Below, piece after piece: positions 11,224-23,833 of a DNA stretch of 64,000 nt. Location: assembly GCA_003988855.1 (NCBI GenBank), contig QYAI01000020.1, forward strand, positions 248,001 through 312,000, read 5' to 3'. The first letter of the stretch is position 1. Every line of letters starts with the position of its first letter. The position numbers were made by a program, and so were the translations under genes. The notes below the pieces were generated by a model, which saw nothing but the letters and a program-made list of their open reading frames with translations, was not told the DNA's origin and did not search any database. Origin of the DNA: Arachnopeziza araneosa. Taxonomy: Eukaryota > Ascomycota > Leotiomycetes > Helotiales > Arachnopezizaceae.

Positions 11224-14131
11224 TCATCTCGGTCGTTTCGCTTGCATATTTCCCCCATCAAACTCCCACTGCCTCTTCAGACCACCTTCGTACACACTCG
11301 CCACGCTGTCCTGCCACATGCTCGGAGAGACAAAACTCGGTATCGGGGCGCCCGAATACTGCTGTGGTGGAATTTGGTGCGAGTTCGGTGGGAGGTTCAC
11401 GTTTGGGAGAGGCTGAGTCGGGATTTCGGTTGCACCTGTGGGGAGGACTGGTTTTAGAGGGGATGCATTTTGAGGAGCGGAGGGAGCTGTGCTACTTGGA
11501 GGTAGATTTGGAGGTGGGTTCGTACCAAATGTCGTGTTCCATTGACTGCGACGAGAGTGTTAATTTTCAGCCTGATAGCGTGACAGAGAACATACTCAAA
11601 TATTCTCGAAGGATTCCATGCTGACGGATCAGCCATGGCCATTCCTGTCGTCGATAGGGGTGGTTGTGTACCGCGCTGTCCAGACGCCATCATTACCAAC
11701 TGTACAGCAGGAGAGTCACTCTTCGAGTCCACAGCCCCGGCTGAGATGGGAGGTGAGATGGGGTGGGTGGTGTAACTGACTTGTTGGTGTGGGGCATGTT
11801 GTTGCTCCATATTTGGATGAGATGTGCTTCCCTGACGGTATTGTGCTGATCGTGGAGGAGTCGTATTTAAAGGTTGATGAGGGCTCCCGTAAGGGAATGA
11901 TGGTTTGAGCACGAATGGCTTCCTAATGTCGGCAGAAAACGCCTCCCGCAAAGCGTCGATCTTCTGCTGCATGTCGGGCATCGGCCAAGAAGCCGTGCAT
12001 TTCTCCAGAACCCTCATGTGTCGTGTAAAGTATTCGCGAGCATCCCCGTTAAGGTCGGGATCTGGCGATGTAATCGCAACCTACTCTGATCAGTACTTTT
12101 AACATTTACTCAGCTCAATATCCTGCTTACAAGGTGAAGGACTGTACACGTTAGAATACAGTAAATTGAAAAGTTGATACCTCTCTGCATAGACATAAGG
12201 CCGGTAATTCCAAAACTTTGTAAAATTGCTTCTTGAAGCCTGCAAAGAAGCTTTGCAGAGGAATAGCATAGCATCATATGATGTTTCCATGCGTCCATCC
12301 CTGGCTCCAAGAACATGAGCTGTGGTCGGTGGAGCATGATAATGCTGAGATAATAATAAGAGTGTAGATTCCCAATGAAGTGGGAAGGTAGCCATGGTGG
12401 TGACCCGTCTGAAGCGAACGTTAATTGAAGATCACCAGGCAGATCATTCATCCACGATTCGAAGGATGGATTAAGTTGTACAAGTTCCGGGTCTAGGCCC
12501 CAATCCTTCTTTTTTCGAATTCGTGCGTAGATGCTATTCATCCTCCGGACGTTTCGAACAACTCGAGTAAAGTATGTAAAGTTTCTTGTAATATGAAATT
12601 CTGAATCATCGATTCCTAGAGAAGTTCTAGGTATACTTAAATCTAAGGAGTCCATATCGACAGACATATCAAATCGTCCTACTTCGTGTTAGGTTGTCGT
12701 ATGCCTTTGAGGGATCAGGAAATACCTTGAGGAGAGCCAATCATCAATTCACAGACAAATATGGCCTGCCAGATTCTTGTTTTGGTTATGCAGTCAGCAA
12801 AATCAGAACCACATGGACGGCCGACCTTGTGGTCTTCGAAATGCTCATCTAAACCAAGGTCTTTCGCCATCTGTACACATTGAACAACGGTCATCCAAGA
12901 ACGAAAATAATAACCCTTCTTTGGAGCCGATTCTCGGGCCTTGAGAATAATCAAAGTCGCTTGAAGGGTGCTTAGCCGCGGAACATCCAAGAAATGATCA
13001 GCATGTCCTACGCACAAATCATTAGTTGGGATTTGAATATTTGAATATTTTCAAACTCACTCGACGCTAGGGCAAGCCATTGATGTCCTTGAGAAGGCTC
13101 GTCCGCCAAACGCCCGGCTATTGCAAAGATTGCTTCGAGCACGAGCGGAGATATGGCTTCTCGGTCAGTGTGCCACTGGTGATAGAATAATGTCTTATTA
13201 AGGACCGGCACGTAGGGGTGAACATTAGCAAAGTACATGTCGAAATACTGCAGAATGGTCTCTTCATCTGGCATCAATTCTGGCGGTATCCTGACTTTGA
13301 GATCTGGTCCTGAGAGTGTTGACGGTAGAACGATCTTGTAATCGTCGAGCTCTTCAAAAGCTGGCTCTTCAACCAAACTCTTGTTCTTGCTCTTGTTGTT
13401 AAGATATGGCGCTGCGTTAGGATTAGATCGTGCGCTGAAAAATGGAGGAAAGCACGAACCTGTTCCAGACTCGTTCATCTTCAGGTCACCCAACAAGTCA
13501 GTTATATTGTGTTGATTAAACTGATCATGCTCATATGTTTCAGGAGACTCTGGATGCGAATTGTGTCGCTGTAAAGGCGGTGTTGGAAAGACACCTTGCG
13601 TAGGGTACTGCTGTTGTTGATCAATCACGTTGACCGGAGGTGTCTGTAAGCTGTTGTAATGCAAACTGTGTTGTCCGTGAGCCAGAGGCGGCTCAGAATA
13701 CGGTCCGGGCTGATAGACGCCTACGGCGTCAGCGTAGGATACTTGATGTGTATAGATTGGCGCAATGTTTTTGTGCGGCCCGTTCAGTTGATCCTGCTGC
13801 TGCTGTATTGCGACCTGTTGATGATAGTCGTCATCGCCACCGCTACCACCGCTCTCATATTCCAACCTCTCACCCTCGAAGCTCTGGGGATTTGTTGTAA
13901 TTTCTCGGTCATAATTGACAGTTGGAGGTACACAGTGCAGTTTTAGTCGAATGCAGGCTGAACATGGCCAAGTATTTGTTGTTGCAGCGTCGCATTTTAT
14001 TTTCCTTCTTCGGCATCCTTCGCACGCTCTCATCACTGCTCACGATCAGTGTCGAGTTGTTTAGTCAGTAGATTGACTGGACATACCCTTCAATCGCTTG
14101 TGGCGATTATGCTCATCGACGAAGACATAGT
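11224..14131 (-). CDS. Zn2Cys6 transcription factor (5' exon unresolved)
   Basis: This is a fungal nuclear regulator with an N-terminal binuclear zinc cluster and the fungal-specific middle domain. Supported exons are 11224..11545, 11596..12080, 12131..12678, 12726..13007, 13061..14035 and 14087..14131. Together they give 884 codons plus stop in one frame. The cluster is CX2CX6CX9CX2CX6C (ACEGCRRRKIKC...CSACIRLKLHC), preceded by the basic stretch VDEHNRHKRLKVM encoded by the short exon. The C-terminus is Pro/Gln-rich and ends KRQWEFDGGNMQAKRPR, which is only seen after the last intron is removed. An acceptor with a CTAAC branch point at 14132 shows that at least one more 5' exon exists. I could not place it or the start codon. 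The gene is followed upstream by about 4 kb of non-coding DNA. Target genes are unknown. Confidence 0.88.
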
Positions 14132-15411
14132 CTGAGACTCAGTTAGGAATTGCACTCGGTAATTTGGCCGGACCTCCTACTCTTTTGGTTTTCTCTTTGC
14201 CCAAAGTTATTGGGCGCAAAGGAAAAGTTCTGCATTTGAGAAGATTGTGGGAGGAGTCTCCGGGTCCCGGCGTCTCCTACCATTGCGCGCCCTCGAGATG
14301 CAGATGGAATGGTACACGCCTCGCTCCGAAGTTGGATGTAGCTGTCGGCCAAAAGTTTCAGGCAAAAGAGCTGTTGGAAGGCCCTTACGACCCGGCCTTG
14401 GGGTCAACGGGTGATATACAGGAACAATATGCGACAGGCAGTGATGATAAAAGTCAGTAGCTGGATACTTTAACGTCAAGGACTCGGCAGCCTTCCGAAA
14501 GCCACCCCGGTACCGGTATAATTGTCCTGGGAGGATGTCTTAGCAAGGCCACGAGTTGACAGGCTAATCAAGAAGAAATCGCCTGTGTGTTAGAGACTGC
14601 ATAATGCGGACAGGGCCTACCTTTATTGAGGCGTACGTTGGCGGATGGTGGTACCAGCTTCCAAGAGATTGATGGCAAGAAACTTGCGGATCTACTAAGG
14701 CGCAGGTTGCCAACTTAACCGCACAAACGACTGTTTGATTGCTCATGAGCTGATTTTGCAGTCATGCAAGAGGTACGGGGGATCCGTGGAATACTAGATT
14801 GAGTAAAGGCCTAAAGGGTAGAGACGCACTGACGCTGGAAGATCCAGAGGCTGTGAAGAAAGTACCCTAATGGAGGCAAGAAGGGAGTCTTCTGTTAAGC
14901 CAGAGAGTCTTGGAAACACCCAGCCTGTGTGGCAGGATGGGGCGCCGTAAGCCGTGCGGTTTGGAGGCGCCTGTGGGTGTCAACGTCTTGAGTGGGTAGA
15001 GTATACCCAGTAGTTGCGCTGCAGGTCGTAAGGGTACCTTCCCTTCCCTGCCAGGGTGCCAGGATTGCAATGCTGCCCCCCCTCTCTCTCGAGATTCAAT
15101 GGAGAATGTTGACTTTCACAGAATGGTCCCAAGTGCTCCTCAGCCCCCGGTTCTGTGACTTGGAGAGAGATCAGATGCAATACTCTGCGTACGGGATTCC
15201 GTTTCTGGGACCCTCGTATATGCCGGTGGGCAGGAGAGTCAGGACGAGAGAAGAATGGCAAGTCTGGCCGAATCGTCTATCAGAATGGGCTCAACGAGGC
15301 GTCTGCACATCAAGATGGGAGCGGATGCGGCTTGCTCCCCCGGCTAGAGAGCAGAGAGATGTTTCCACGAGCTGCCGGAGCATTGGACGGAAATGCAGGA
15401 GAGGTCGGGCG

Positions 15412-15422
15412 GGGGGGGGGGG
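15412..15422 (+). repeat. Poly-G run
   Basis: An uninterrupted run of 11 G on the plus strand. Further runs of seven or eight G occur near 15463-15470 and 15551-15557, so the segment has potential to form G-quadruplexes. Confidence 0.8.
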
Positions 15423-15935
15423 TCAGATATATTGGAGATCAGATGCTATTTCGAGTTGGTCGGGGGGGGTGGGTAGGACGATGATCTCCAGGAGATTGGC
15501 TGCTGGAACAAATCTAGAGAGCAGGAAGGTGACTTAGCACGCTGGTGTCTGGGGGGGGCATGGACGGCGGCTGAAACGTGACGAGGAAGGTGTTACTGAT
15601 GCTGAGGAGGAAGTGTCGTCCTGGCGAATGTTGCGAGTCCCGGCCGGTTTGGAGCAGTTGAGGAGAGGGAGGAGATATGTGATGTGATAAGTTTGGTTTG
15701 TGTGAGGGTAATGGTGTAGCCTTGCCGCTGTCAAAGCTAGGGAGTGAAATGGCCCTTGCTCTTAGTCCCTCCTCCCGCGTGGAATAAGATCATACTTATT
15801 ATTGAGTGAAACTTTGGGCCTGAAGAATAATTATTCTACTACCTAAACCTGCCTAGGGCGGTGGTGGTGGTCGGGATGTGTTCTGTGCTGTGGACGCCAC
15901 ATCCATCCCGAAGGAGATACCGGAGCGGGACGTGG

Positions 15936-15949
15936 TCTGTCTGTCTGCC

Positions 15950-16002
<53 letters not shown>

Positions 16003-16003
16003 G
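15936..16003 (+). repeat. (CTGT)n microsatellite
   Basis: About 17 near-perfect copies of the tetranucleotide CTGT, with one CTGC variant near the left edge. It runs directly into a short (GAAT)n/(GAGT)n tract ending near 16030. Confidence 0.95.
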
Positions 16004-16128
16004 AATGAATGAATGAGTGAGCGAATGAGCGAAGTTGGAGACTTGTTGTCATCGATTTGGCGCGCGATGGTCAATGGTTGAAGCCTGGGTACTTCTTACA
16101 GTTCGCTTCCCATGGCGAAGAGGGTGGT

Positions 16129-16149
16129 GCGGCGGCGGCGGCGGCGGCG
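16129..16149 (+). repeat. (GCG)n trinucleotide tract
   Basis: Seven tandem GCG/CGG units on the plus strand, about 50 bp before a CTG tract in the same non-coding interval. Confidence 0.85.
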
Positions 16150-16196
16150 TGCTCCAAACTCCAGCCGCAGGTCGCCTTCAAACGCCCCCAAGAACC

Positions 16197-16197
<1 letters not shown>

Positions 16198-16228
<31 letters not shown>
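16198..16228 (+). repeat. (CTG)10 trinucleotide tract
   Basis: Ten uninterrupted CTG units. No supported coding frame crosses the tract, so the poly-Leu, poly-Cys or poly-Gln strings it gives in translation are probably not real proteins. Confidence 0.9.
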
Positions 16229-16458
16229 ACGAGTCCTGCTATCAAAGAGCATTTGATGCTCCAAGCAAATATTGCCAATTCCAATTTCTCTCGCCCATCT
16301 TACCTCCCTCTCTCCATCAGCACAAGAGCAGGTTCCCCACTCCCACCCAACGGCTGGCCACATTATTCTACATTCCGAGTTTGGCCTACGGTAGAGATTG
16401 GTTCGAGGGAGTGCTGGATTTGCTTACCGACAGACAGGTGGGATCCTCGGTTGTGGGG

Positions 16459-16501
16459 ACCCTTTCCCTTTCCCTTTCCCTTCCTCCTCCTCCTCCTCCC
16501 C
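16459..16501 (+). repeat. Pyrimidine tract (CCCTTT)n and (CTC)n
   Basis: A strand-asymmetric polypyrimidine block made of four CCTTTC-like units followed by repeated CTC. It is typical of promoter and leader DNA in filamentous fungi. Confidence 0.8.
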
Positions 16502-18388
16502 CTTCCAATCCCTTCCAAGGCATGATGATGTTGCCCTCCACGCCTGTCCTGCTGCCCACGAACGACGACAAACTCCACATCCTCTCTCTCCCTCCTTCGA
16601 ACATGATCATGGTGTCTCGAGCCTCTCGACCGCTCAGATCTACCGTCCTGACTCTAGGCACAGTATCTTCACGCCTAGTGCGGCATGCGGCCTGCCGCTC
16701 TCTTGCCCTCTCCTTCCGCATAGAACTCGATGGCGCAAACTAATGGGCCCTGGAGGCGTTCGTCATAACCCATTCTTGTCCGGCACTTACCCTGCGATAT
16801 GCTACAGTCAAACTAGACGGGCAAGAGTCGCAAACCAAGACCAACGCCTCGAATGTTCTGGGTCAGAGACCCGAAGCTTCCATCGCGTGCCAGATGTCCG
16901 CGATCGCATCTCCCATTCCCAATTCCCAATTTCCAAGTCCCAGGATCCAGGGTGGCAGGTTGGGCAAGCGGGAGAACGTTACAATTGTTCTATGCATAAA
17001 GTGGAATTCCAAGTCGGGCCTCTGCCTGTGGAAGGACGTAACCGCGGTAAGCTGGACCGTTTCACGCAGAACGCCACCACCACCCTTTCGGGCCCATTAG
17101 GCTAGTCAAGTGTCTCCTCCAGGTTCGTTTCACCCGGCAAGCACCTGCCCTCTCGGGTCGTCGGTAGTTCTGTCGGGGTGACCCTTTCGTCGCCCGTGGG
17201 ACCAACGACCACTGGACCAAAGCAATGAGACTGCTGTGCATGACGTGTATGACGAGGCCAAATAACAGCGTCGCTAATTTTGGAATCCCACCTCGCCATA
17301 GCGTCATCTGCTGTCAGGGCTGGACGTTGGCCTAGACTTTTGCTCGCGGTTGCCCTCGTCCCTGCGCCTGTTCCTCCTGTCTAATCTTGTCCTACGGCTT
17401 GCAGTACTTATTACTCACCGACGTTGGCTAAGACCCAGAAAACATCGAAAAACATCCGACGTCGTCTGGCAGAGCGCTGACCAGGGAATCTTCGGTGGAC
17501 CCTGGAAGCAGCCGCTTGCGAACTTGGTATGCTGTTTGTGTGGAGGATTCCCAGACCTTCTTCCAGTTCTAAACGAACGCTGGACACTTGCCAGCCATGT
17601 GGGATAAATTAGTCTCACGTTTTGCGCTGCAGACTAAACGTTGATTCAGGCAATTTGAAGCCGAGCGCGATCCCGCAGCAGATCATTCCAGCCGAAACAG
17701 TTCCTCAATCAACAAGAGAGGCGCTGCCCTGCACCTTGGATAAACGCTGGCAGAGTTTCACGAGAAACTTCGGGAAGGCCAATCTCCGCCATATTCCAGG
17801 CGCAATAGCGCTTAGAAGTCAGGTAGAGATCAGGATCCCCCATCTGAGGCCTGAAAGCTCGGGGCGCCAGGACGGTGAGGGCAGACGCAATGCGCAGAAG
17901 AACACGGAGCAGGATGCTGTTGTGCGTTGCGATCTGCGAAACAATGGATAATGATGAAATTAATGGAGATGGGACTATCTTACCGGGGGCGGGATCTGAA
18001 TTATGCTCGAGGGAGAAGATAGAGAGCATTCACTTGCGAGGCAAACACGTAATGCGTAGTGGAATAGAGCCTCTTCAAATTCTGAAATGCGGTCAAGGTT
18101 GAAATTCCACTCGGCAGGGAAATATCGATCGATCGATCCGTCTCGAGGCTGAAGCCACAATTGACCCGCTCAGCCTTGCCCCTCGTTTCGTTGGTTGATT
18201 GGTCATCGGGGGCCGACGCCGGATTCTCAAGATTTCTTTCTGTGTCTGGATCTTTGCACAAACAAACTACGCTCCTCCACAACAAACAGTCTCGTACAAA
18301 GATCCAGCTGAGGTCAGACCGCAGCTCTTGAACTTTGCAGTCAAACGCAGGCATCTCGTCACCCTCGGCAATATCTCATGAGCCCACA

Positions 18389-19244
18389 ATGCCGCTCGAC
18401 AATGCCAATCCCACCATCCTGAGTGCATCAGAGCTCCCTTCGCACAGACAGCGGCGCAGGAATAGGCAAGATGCTCCCAAAACGGGTTCCATAGCAGAGC
18501 TTTTGATGGCAAAACCAGACTCCTCCTTGGACCCCTATTACATGTCAGAGTTCTCAGACACAGACTCTGATGATTCTTCGTTGGAGCCCATTGATGAGCA
18601 GGAAATTTATGGTAAGCGCAATTACCATTTATGCTTCATCTTCAAGTTCCATGTTTCTTAATGCTGTACCTCCAACGCCATAAATGTGGCCTGCAAGTCC
18701 GCGCACTCCCGCCACTATATTTGGCTTTGCATAGATTCTGTTTAGAACCTTTTGTGTTTCACGCGCTTGATGTTGAACTGTAACCAAGCATAAAGAATCT
18801 GGAGAACCATGTTGTGTTTCTACCGAGATTTGATCCGACGACTGATGTTTCGCAGACCTCATTGCACCAATATCTGACCCCGAACATCCTCTCTCGCTTG
18901 AATCCCTGGGCGTTGTCAAGCTTCAAGATGTCCACCTAATTTCATCCCCAAACTTGACCAACCCCGTTGCTTTGTCAAGGGTCATTGTCGAACTCACCCC
19001 AACTGTCACCCATTGCTCTCTTGCCACAGTCATTGGCTTGGGAGTCCGTGTGCGCTTAGAGCAAGCATTACCTCCAAGCTACCGCGTCGAAGTGAAGATC
19101 AAGAAGGATACGCATAGTCAAGCAGATGAAGTCAACAAGCAGTTAGCGGACAAGGAGCGGGTGGCAGCCGCACTTGAGAACGAAAATCTCATGGGTATCC
19201 TGAAGAAGATGATGAAACCATGTTTGGATGCTTACAATCATTAA
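18389..19244 (+). CDS. cia2: CIA2/MIP18-family protein, cytosolic Fe-S cluster targeting
   Basis: CIA2 is the subunit of the cytosolic iron-sulfur targeting complex (with Cia1 and Met18) that hands Fe-S clusters to apoproteins such as DNA polymerases and helicases. Exons are 18389..18611 and 18856..19244, giving 203 aa. The intron is 244 nt, long for this genome, and splices IYG|D cleanly into DLIAPISDPEHPLSLESLGV. The MIP18 fold shows VELTPTVTHCSLATVIGL with the conserved reactive Cys near residue 128. The acidic N-terminal region (EFSDTDSDDSSLEP) is usual for fungal members. I chose the ATG that begins MPLDNANPTIL because fungal orthologues start with a similar string; an in-frame ATG at 18335 would add 18 residues. 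Confidence 0.92.
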
Positions 19245-20551
19245 ACTCGGTCTTCAATTGTATGTACGTAGTGTATTCGAGGCGCCATGAGGCATGAGGC
19301 ATGAGGCGCATACAAGGGTTGGGAACAAATGATAAAAATGCTGCAGCAGCAGGGACAACCTCACCAATCCACGTGAGAAGCCGGCAGATTTCGAGTATTT
19401 CGAGAAAAGTCCTAGCCCCGGCGGTCTCGGAAACATGCGGTCATACTTTGCGAGTCCGAATGTTGTAATAGAACGATTGCGAGGTTCTAGTACATGTCTC
19501 GAGCCAGGAGGGAATCCCAATTTGCAGGTGGACTCGGACTTTCAATAATCCTCCTATATCCACGGAACTAATCATGTAACATCAACATGTTCATTCCAGC
19601 CACGCATCAACCAACAAATCCATCAGCCACCTCGCGTCCCAACTCCCAAACGACGGAAGATGCGATGTCCCAAACAGTAACCTTCTCCGGTTTCCCCTTG
19701 CTTCCCGTGCCTTTGTGGCCCCACTGTAGGTAACGGACCTCCATTCCGCAAGAAAACCATGAAGTGGTCGCGGCGAATCTCGAGTGTGCATCCACCAATC
19801 CCAAGCGCCTGCTGTTTCCAGTTTGGAACCGTCGTGAGCCTCGGTGATTATCAGCCCAGAAATTGAGGCAGGACGTTACGTGGCCACTCATTCCAGGAAC
19901 CCGATAAAGGGAAATATCCCACGCTTTTCCCGGCCTATAGTTAGGGCTATTAACCAAATGGCGCCCGGGATCGGGACTTAAGCGTCAACCAGAAGACAGA
20001 ACGGGCGTGTAAAGAAGCATAAATTATGACAGCGCGAATTAATTTCTTTTCTTTGGACTGATGGGTGTGGGCAGGTCGACGCGATATCCACGTGGAGAAG
20101 TCGCAGTGAGCGGTAGTTGGGAAATTCAGGGGGAGGCCGTTTGTGGTGCTGGTTGGTGCGCGGCCCGTATTCTTGGGCGCAACGCCAGAACGAGGCACAG
20201 GACGTGAGGGATTGTTTATTGGGTTCGACGCATGGGACACCAGCTCAACATGTGGTGAGGATGCATGATTTTGCGGGAGGTCAAGCACTCATCAGCCTTG
20301 CACTTGAAGCTCGTGAGGCATTTTCAGAGCTTGACCTCTCACCTCGCTTACAGAGCGAGCGAGCGTATTCTGATCAATAAAAATCAAGCCGTGTGAGAGG
20401 CTGAGGTGCCCAGTGCAGCATGTCTCTCAGTGGCCAATCCATTATCCCTTCCTAGTTTTTACAAATCCCACACAGAAACGCCAAAAAGATCTCGGTACCC
20501 CGGATCATGCCTCTCCCTTCTCGGATTATTTGCTCCCGTGAACTGTCTAGT
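19245..20551. other. Convergent intergenic region between CIA2 and SNU114
   Basis: About 1.3 kb separates two 3' ends. A short direct repeat (GGCATGA, three copies) lies near 19288-19307. Otherwise I see only unsupported short frames, some antisense to each other. Confidence 0.45.
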
Positions 20552-23500
20552 CTATCCCTCGAGCAGCCCGCTCTCTTTCAGGCTTGAAAAAAGCTCTGGC
20601 TCAAGAAATTTAGCTACACTTACGTCCTCGCTTAACCCTTTACGCCGTCTCGTCTTCAGCACGAAATCGCGTGCCGTGGCCTGGGCGCTCGCAGGCTCGA
20701 GTGGTCTTAGGATAACATCTTTGTCGAGAGGATCCCCAGGGACGATGCTCCACCGGTCAAACACCAGACTGACCGTAGCTTGGCCTTGTGTGTGGATGCG
20801 TAGATCGGTTTCAAACCCAAACGAGTCTATCACTGGAATCAGGCCACTCACCCTGTACAGCGGTGTACCAGCGATCGGCCCGTCAGAAAGGACGTGACCC
20901 CGTCGCCGTGCCAAGACAGTGTAAAGCGATGTAACCGAGTCTGCAGGTCCAGTCATCGAGCACGAGAAGACTGGTTCCATCAGTCTTGGAGATGCCATGA
21001 GAAAGGAGGAATAACAGGCGCGCCGGGAAGTAGGGATGATCTGGCCGCCTCCCCGGAAAATCGCTTCGGGTGCTAGTGTAACGTCCATGATCTTGAACTT
21101 GCTATTGCGGATAGCTGCTGGTTTGTCAGTTGTTGGTCAGACTGCAGAAGGAAAAAAAACTGCCAATGACAACATGCATATAGTATCACAAGCCTTCTGG
21201 GTCGCCCCTTTACCATGGATGGATTGATCCGTAACAATATTGGATGAAAAATTCACTCACGCTCTTCACAAAGCGGCCCTTCTCGAGTGGCCCAGCTGAA
21301 GCCCTGACGAATAGTATCGCGAACACTCATCAGTAATCGTTTATCGACCTGTGCAACAATTAGTATAATAGGACCGATATAGTCTAGGGTACTTTAGGCA
21401 GCAACATACTTCTGACGGCAAGGTATCGTCTTGCAAGATATTCGGTCCCAGGTCATCGGGTCCAAAAGCCCATATGCTACGAGATGCAAGAAGATCCCAA
21501 CCATAGGTTTCTTCAAAGAATTTTCCGATAACCCGATTTGGACTTTTGATGCTGACTTTCCCATTTTCAATATCTCCTGCAATACCTTCATCTAATGGCT
21601 CCGCCACCATTGTAATTTTGTTCTTCTTATTGGGTGTTTGAGCGTAGCACTTGATCGCTGATGTCTCAACGACAGTTTCACAGAAGCGTGTGACGGGGTC
21701 GGATACTTTTATCTCCATCTCGGCGTAGAGTCGCCTCAAATCGTGTAATACGCAATCCATATAGAGTTCTCCCGTGCCAAGGATAACGTGCTCGCCTGAT
21801 TCTTCCACTTTAGTAGTTATTAGAGGATAACTCTTATTGATTTTTCTGAGACCGTCTAACATTTTGGGGAGTTCTGACGGGTTAATGGGTTCCACAGCCA
21901 CCTTAAAGACGGACTCGGTGAAATGTGTGATGGGTTTGAAGATGTAGGCATCGTCTTCATCAGGGAGGACAGGAGGAACCAAAGTTGCCGATTTGACAAT
22001 AGAGTTGTCAACACCGCCGAGCAAGACCCAATTGCCAGCTGGAACACCATCTGTTGGAATAGTGTATCTCGTCTCAGCAATCCACACATCTGATATTGTT
22101 GCCATACTCATGTCTTCCTCATCGTCGATCGAGTAACCTTCACCAAGGACTCTCACCTGAGTACCTGGTCTTGCTGTTCCACTCATGACACGACCGAAGG
22201 AGTGGAAATCTTTGGCATCACTAGTGTTGAATAGTTTCGAGATCTGGATAACCAAGGGCCCGTCTTGGTCACACTCTAGCATGGCTTTGGCAGTTTTTGT
22301 GTCCAGTGGACCAGTATAGTAACGCTCAATCTTAATCTGGGCTGCTTCAACGGGAGATGGAATATGGTCTACCACCATGTCAACAAACCCACTCGATGGC
22401 CCAAAGAATTGTTCGCAGACGAGCTTTAATAGAACTTTGGCATCGGTTTTGTATTGGGATGGCTTCAGAACTATACCGAGAGTTGCAAGAGTATCTTTCA
22501 AATCTTCTGGGCTCTCGCCAATAGTATGAGAATATAGCTTGTATATTGGCTCAAGGACAAAGTTGACAAATGAACGTTTAGCTCGTTCTTCAACAGCTTT
22601 TCGTGTGAATGATCGTTTTCTAGGGTTGAAGAAAATGTCACCCCAAAGACGCCGAGCAAACTCTTGAGAATTGATTCCCGGTGAAGCTTTATTCTTGGGA
22701 GTATAGCTATCGGCGTACATCTTTGCAAATGATTGCAGTGTGAAACACCATCCCATGCTACTGCATGCGAACATGACATTTCCTTTCTCAGGACTAAGCC
22801 TTCTCTTCTCGCCTTGACCAGGAATGGTATTCTCAATAACAGTGTTGACTTCTTCAATCACATGTTTTAACTTGAAATAGGCATCGGTAGGTGGTAGTTT
22901 CAGTTCCAGAATCAACCGGTCCATCTTGTTGACAACTAGCACAAGAGGTAAACCTTCTAACACAGCGTGTTTGATGATTTGTTCGGTATTGACTTGTACA
23001 CCCTCTACAACATCAACTACGAGAACCACACCATCAACTAATCGTAAGGAAGATGCCACTTCATCCACAAAATTGACGTGGCCTGGGGTATCCAGTATGT
23101 TTAAGAGATGTGATTTGCCTTGAGTGCTCTGAAGAACTAGAGTCATAGGTGCTGATTTAACAGAAATTCCTCTTTCACGTTCTAGAACATGGACGTCGGT
23201 GTATCTCAATTGCTCGTCTCGTTTCTTCCCAGTTTTCTTTTCCAGCCGGTCTGTAATGTCGTGTGTTTCCAGTACCAACATATCCATGAGGGCCGTCTTC
23301 CCGTGGTGCAAGTGTCCAGCGAACGCCAAATTCCGAATCTGGTCTGGGAAATTCATCAGGTCCGTCATGAAACCTCGTTCAAAGAAAACCGGTGGCAGAT
23401 CTGCTTCTTGTATTGTGAATTTCTTCTGCTCCACAGGCGCAATGATAGGTTGAGATAGAGGTTGTGCATCTTCCTCTTGTACCATAGTCTCGACATCTTC

Positions 23501-23833
23501 TCCATAAACCTGTTGCGCGGTAGGATAGTATTGTTTATCTTCGTGAAGAATTACTGCATTTGATGGTCCGTCATCTAGGGCGCATATCAGCCAGTTTAAA
23601 AGCATCCGGAGGGCTGAGATTTACCATCCAATTCCATCAATTCTTGGCCTGTAACCTCGGGGGCTTCCTCTGGGTAGTCCTCATCGTAAACATAAGCTCC
23701 AGCATCAATGCCTTGCTGGCTGTCGTCTTCAGATTCTTCAGCTTCGCCAATAAAATTACCAAATCTATGAAAATGGTCAGCTCAGTGATACAAAAACCAA
23801 GAAAGATTCTTACTCATCATATAGGTCATCCAT
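20552..23833 (-). CDS. snu114: Snu114, U5 snRNP elongation-factor-like GTPase
   Basis: Snu114 (EFTUD2) is the EF-2-like GTPase of the U5 snRNP that controls Brr2 during spliceosome activation and disassembly. Exons are 20552..21114, 21261..21348, 21410..23574, 23625..23764 and 23814..23833, giving 991 aa, the family's normal length. The first exon has only 20 nt (MDDLYDE). The acidic N-terminus is followed by the GTPase domain with GHLHHGKT (about 140-147), DTPGH (about 215-219) and NKMD (about 269-272). The C-terminal EF-2-like domains include WATREGPLCEEPIRN across an exon joint and RRACYSSFLMASPRLMEP. It is divergent from ERG10, about 475 bp apart. Confidence 0.96.

Larger units (their letters stand above)
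14132..18388. other. 4.2-kb gene-poor, repeat-rich interval
   Basis: This interval lies between the first mapped exon of the Zn2Cys6 gene and CIA2. It contains simple repeats and G-runs (annotated separately where long) and many overlapping frames of biased composition, but no frame with a recognisable domain or good splice structure. It most likely holds the remaining 5' exon(s), long leader and promoter of the transcription factor plus the CIA2 promoter. A non-coding transcript is possible but not shown. Confidence 0.5.

Noticed and set aside
11103..11624. Plus-strand open frame opposite the Zn2Cys6 gene
   Set aside because: It is antisense to the last two exons of the regulator, which splice correctly to a Pro-rich C-terminus.
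15936..16003. CTGT array considered as a CRISPR-like or regulated repeat array
   Set aside because: It has no spacers; it is a plain tetranucleotide microsatellite.
16057..16743. Plus-strand open frame of 228 codons
   Set aside because: It runs through GCG, CTG and CCCTTT microsatellites and gives poly-Ala, poly-Leu and Ser/Pro strings. No domain, and the other frames are equally open.
20406..20897. Plus-strand frame of 163 codons
   Set aside because: It is the antisense shadow of the SNU114 last exon.
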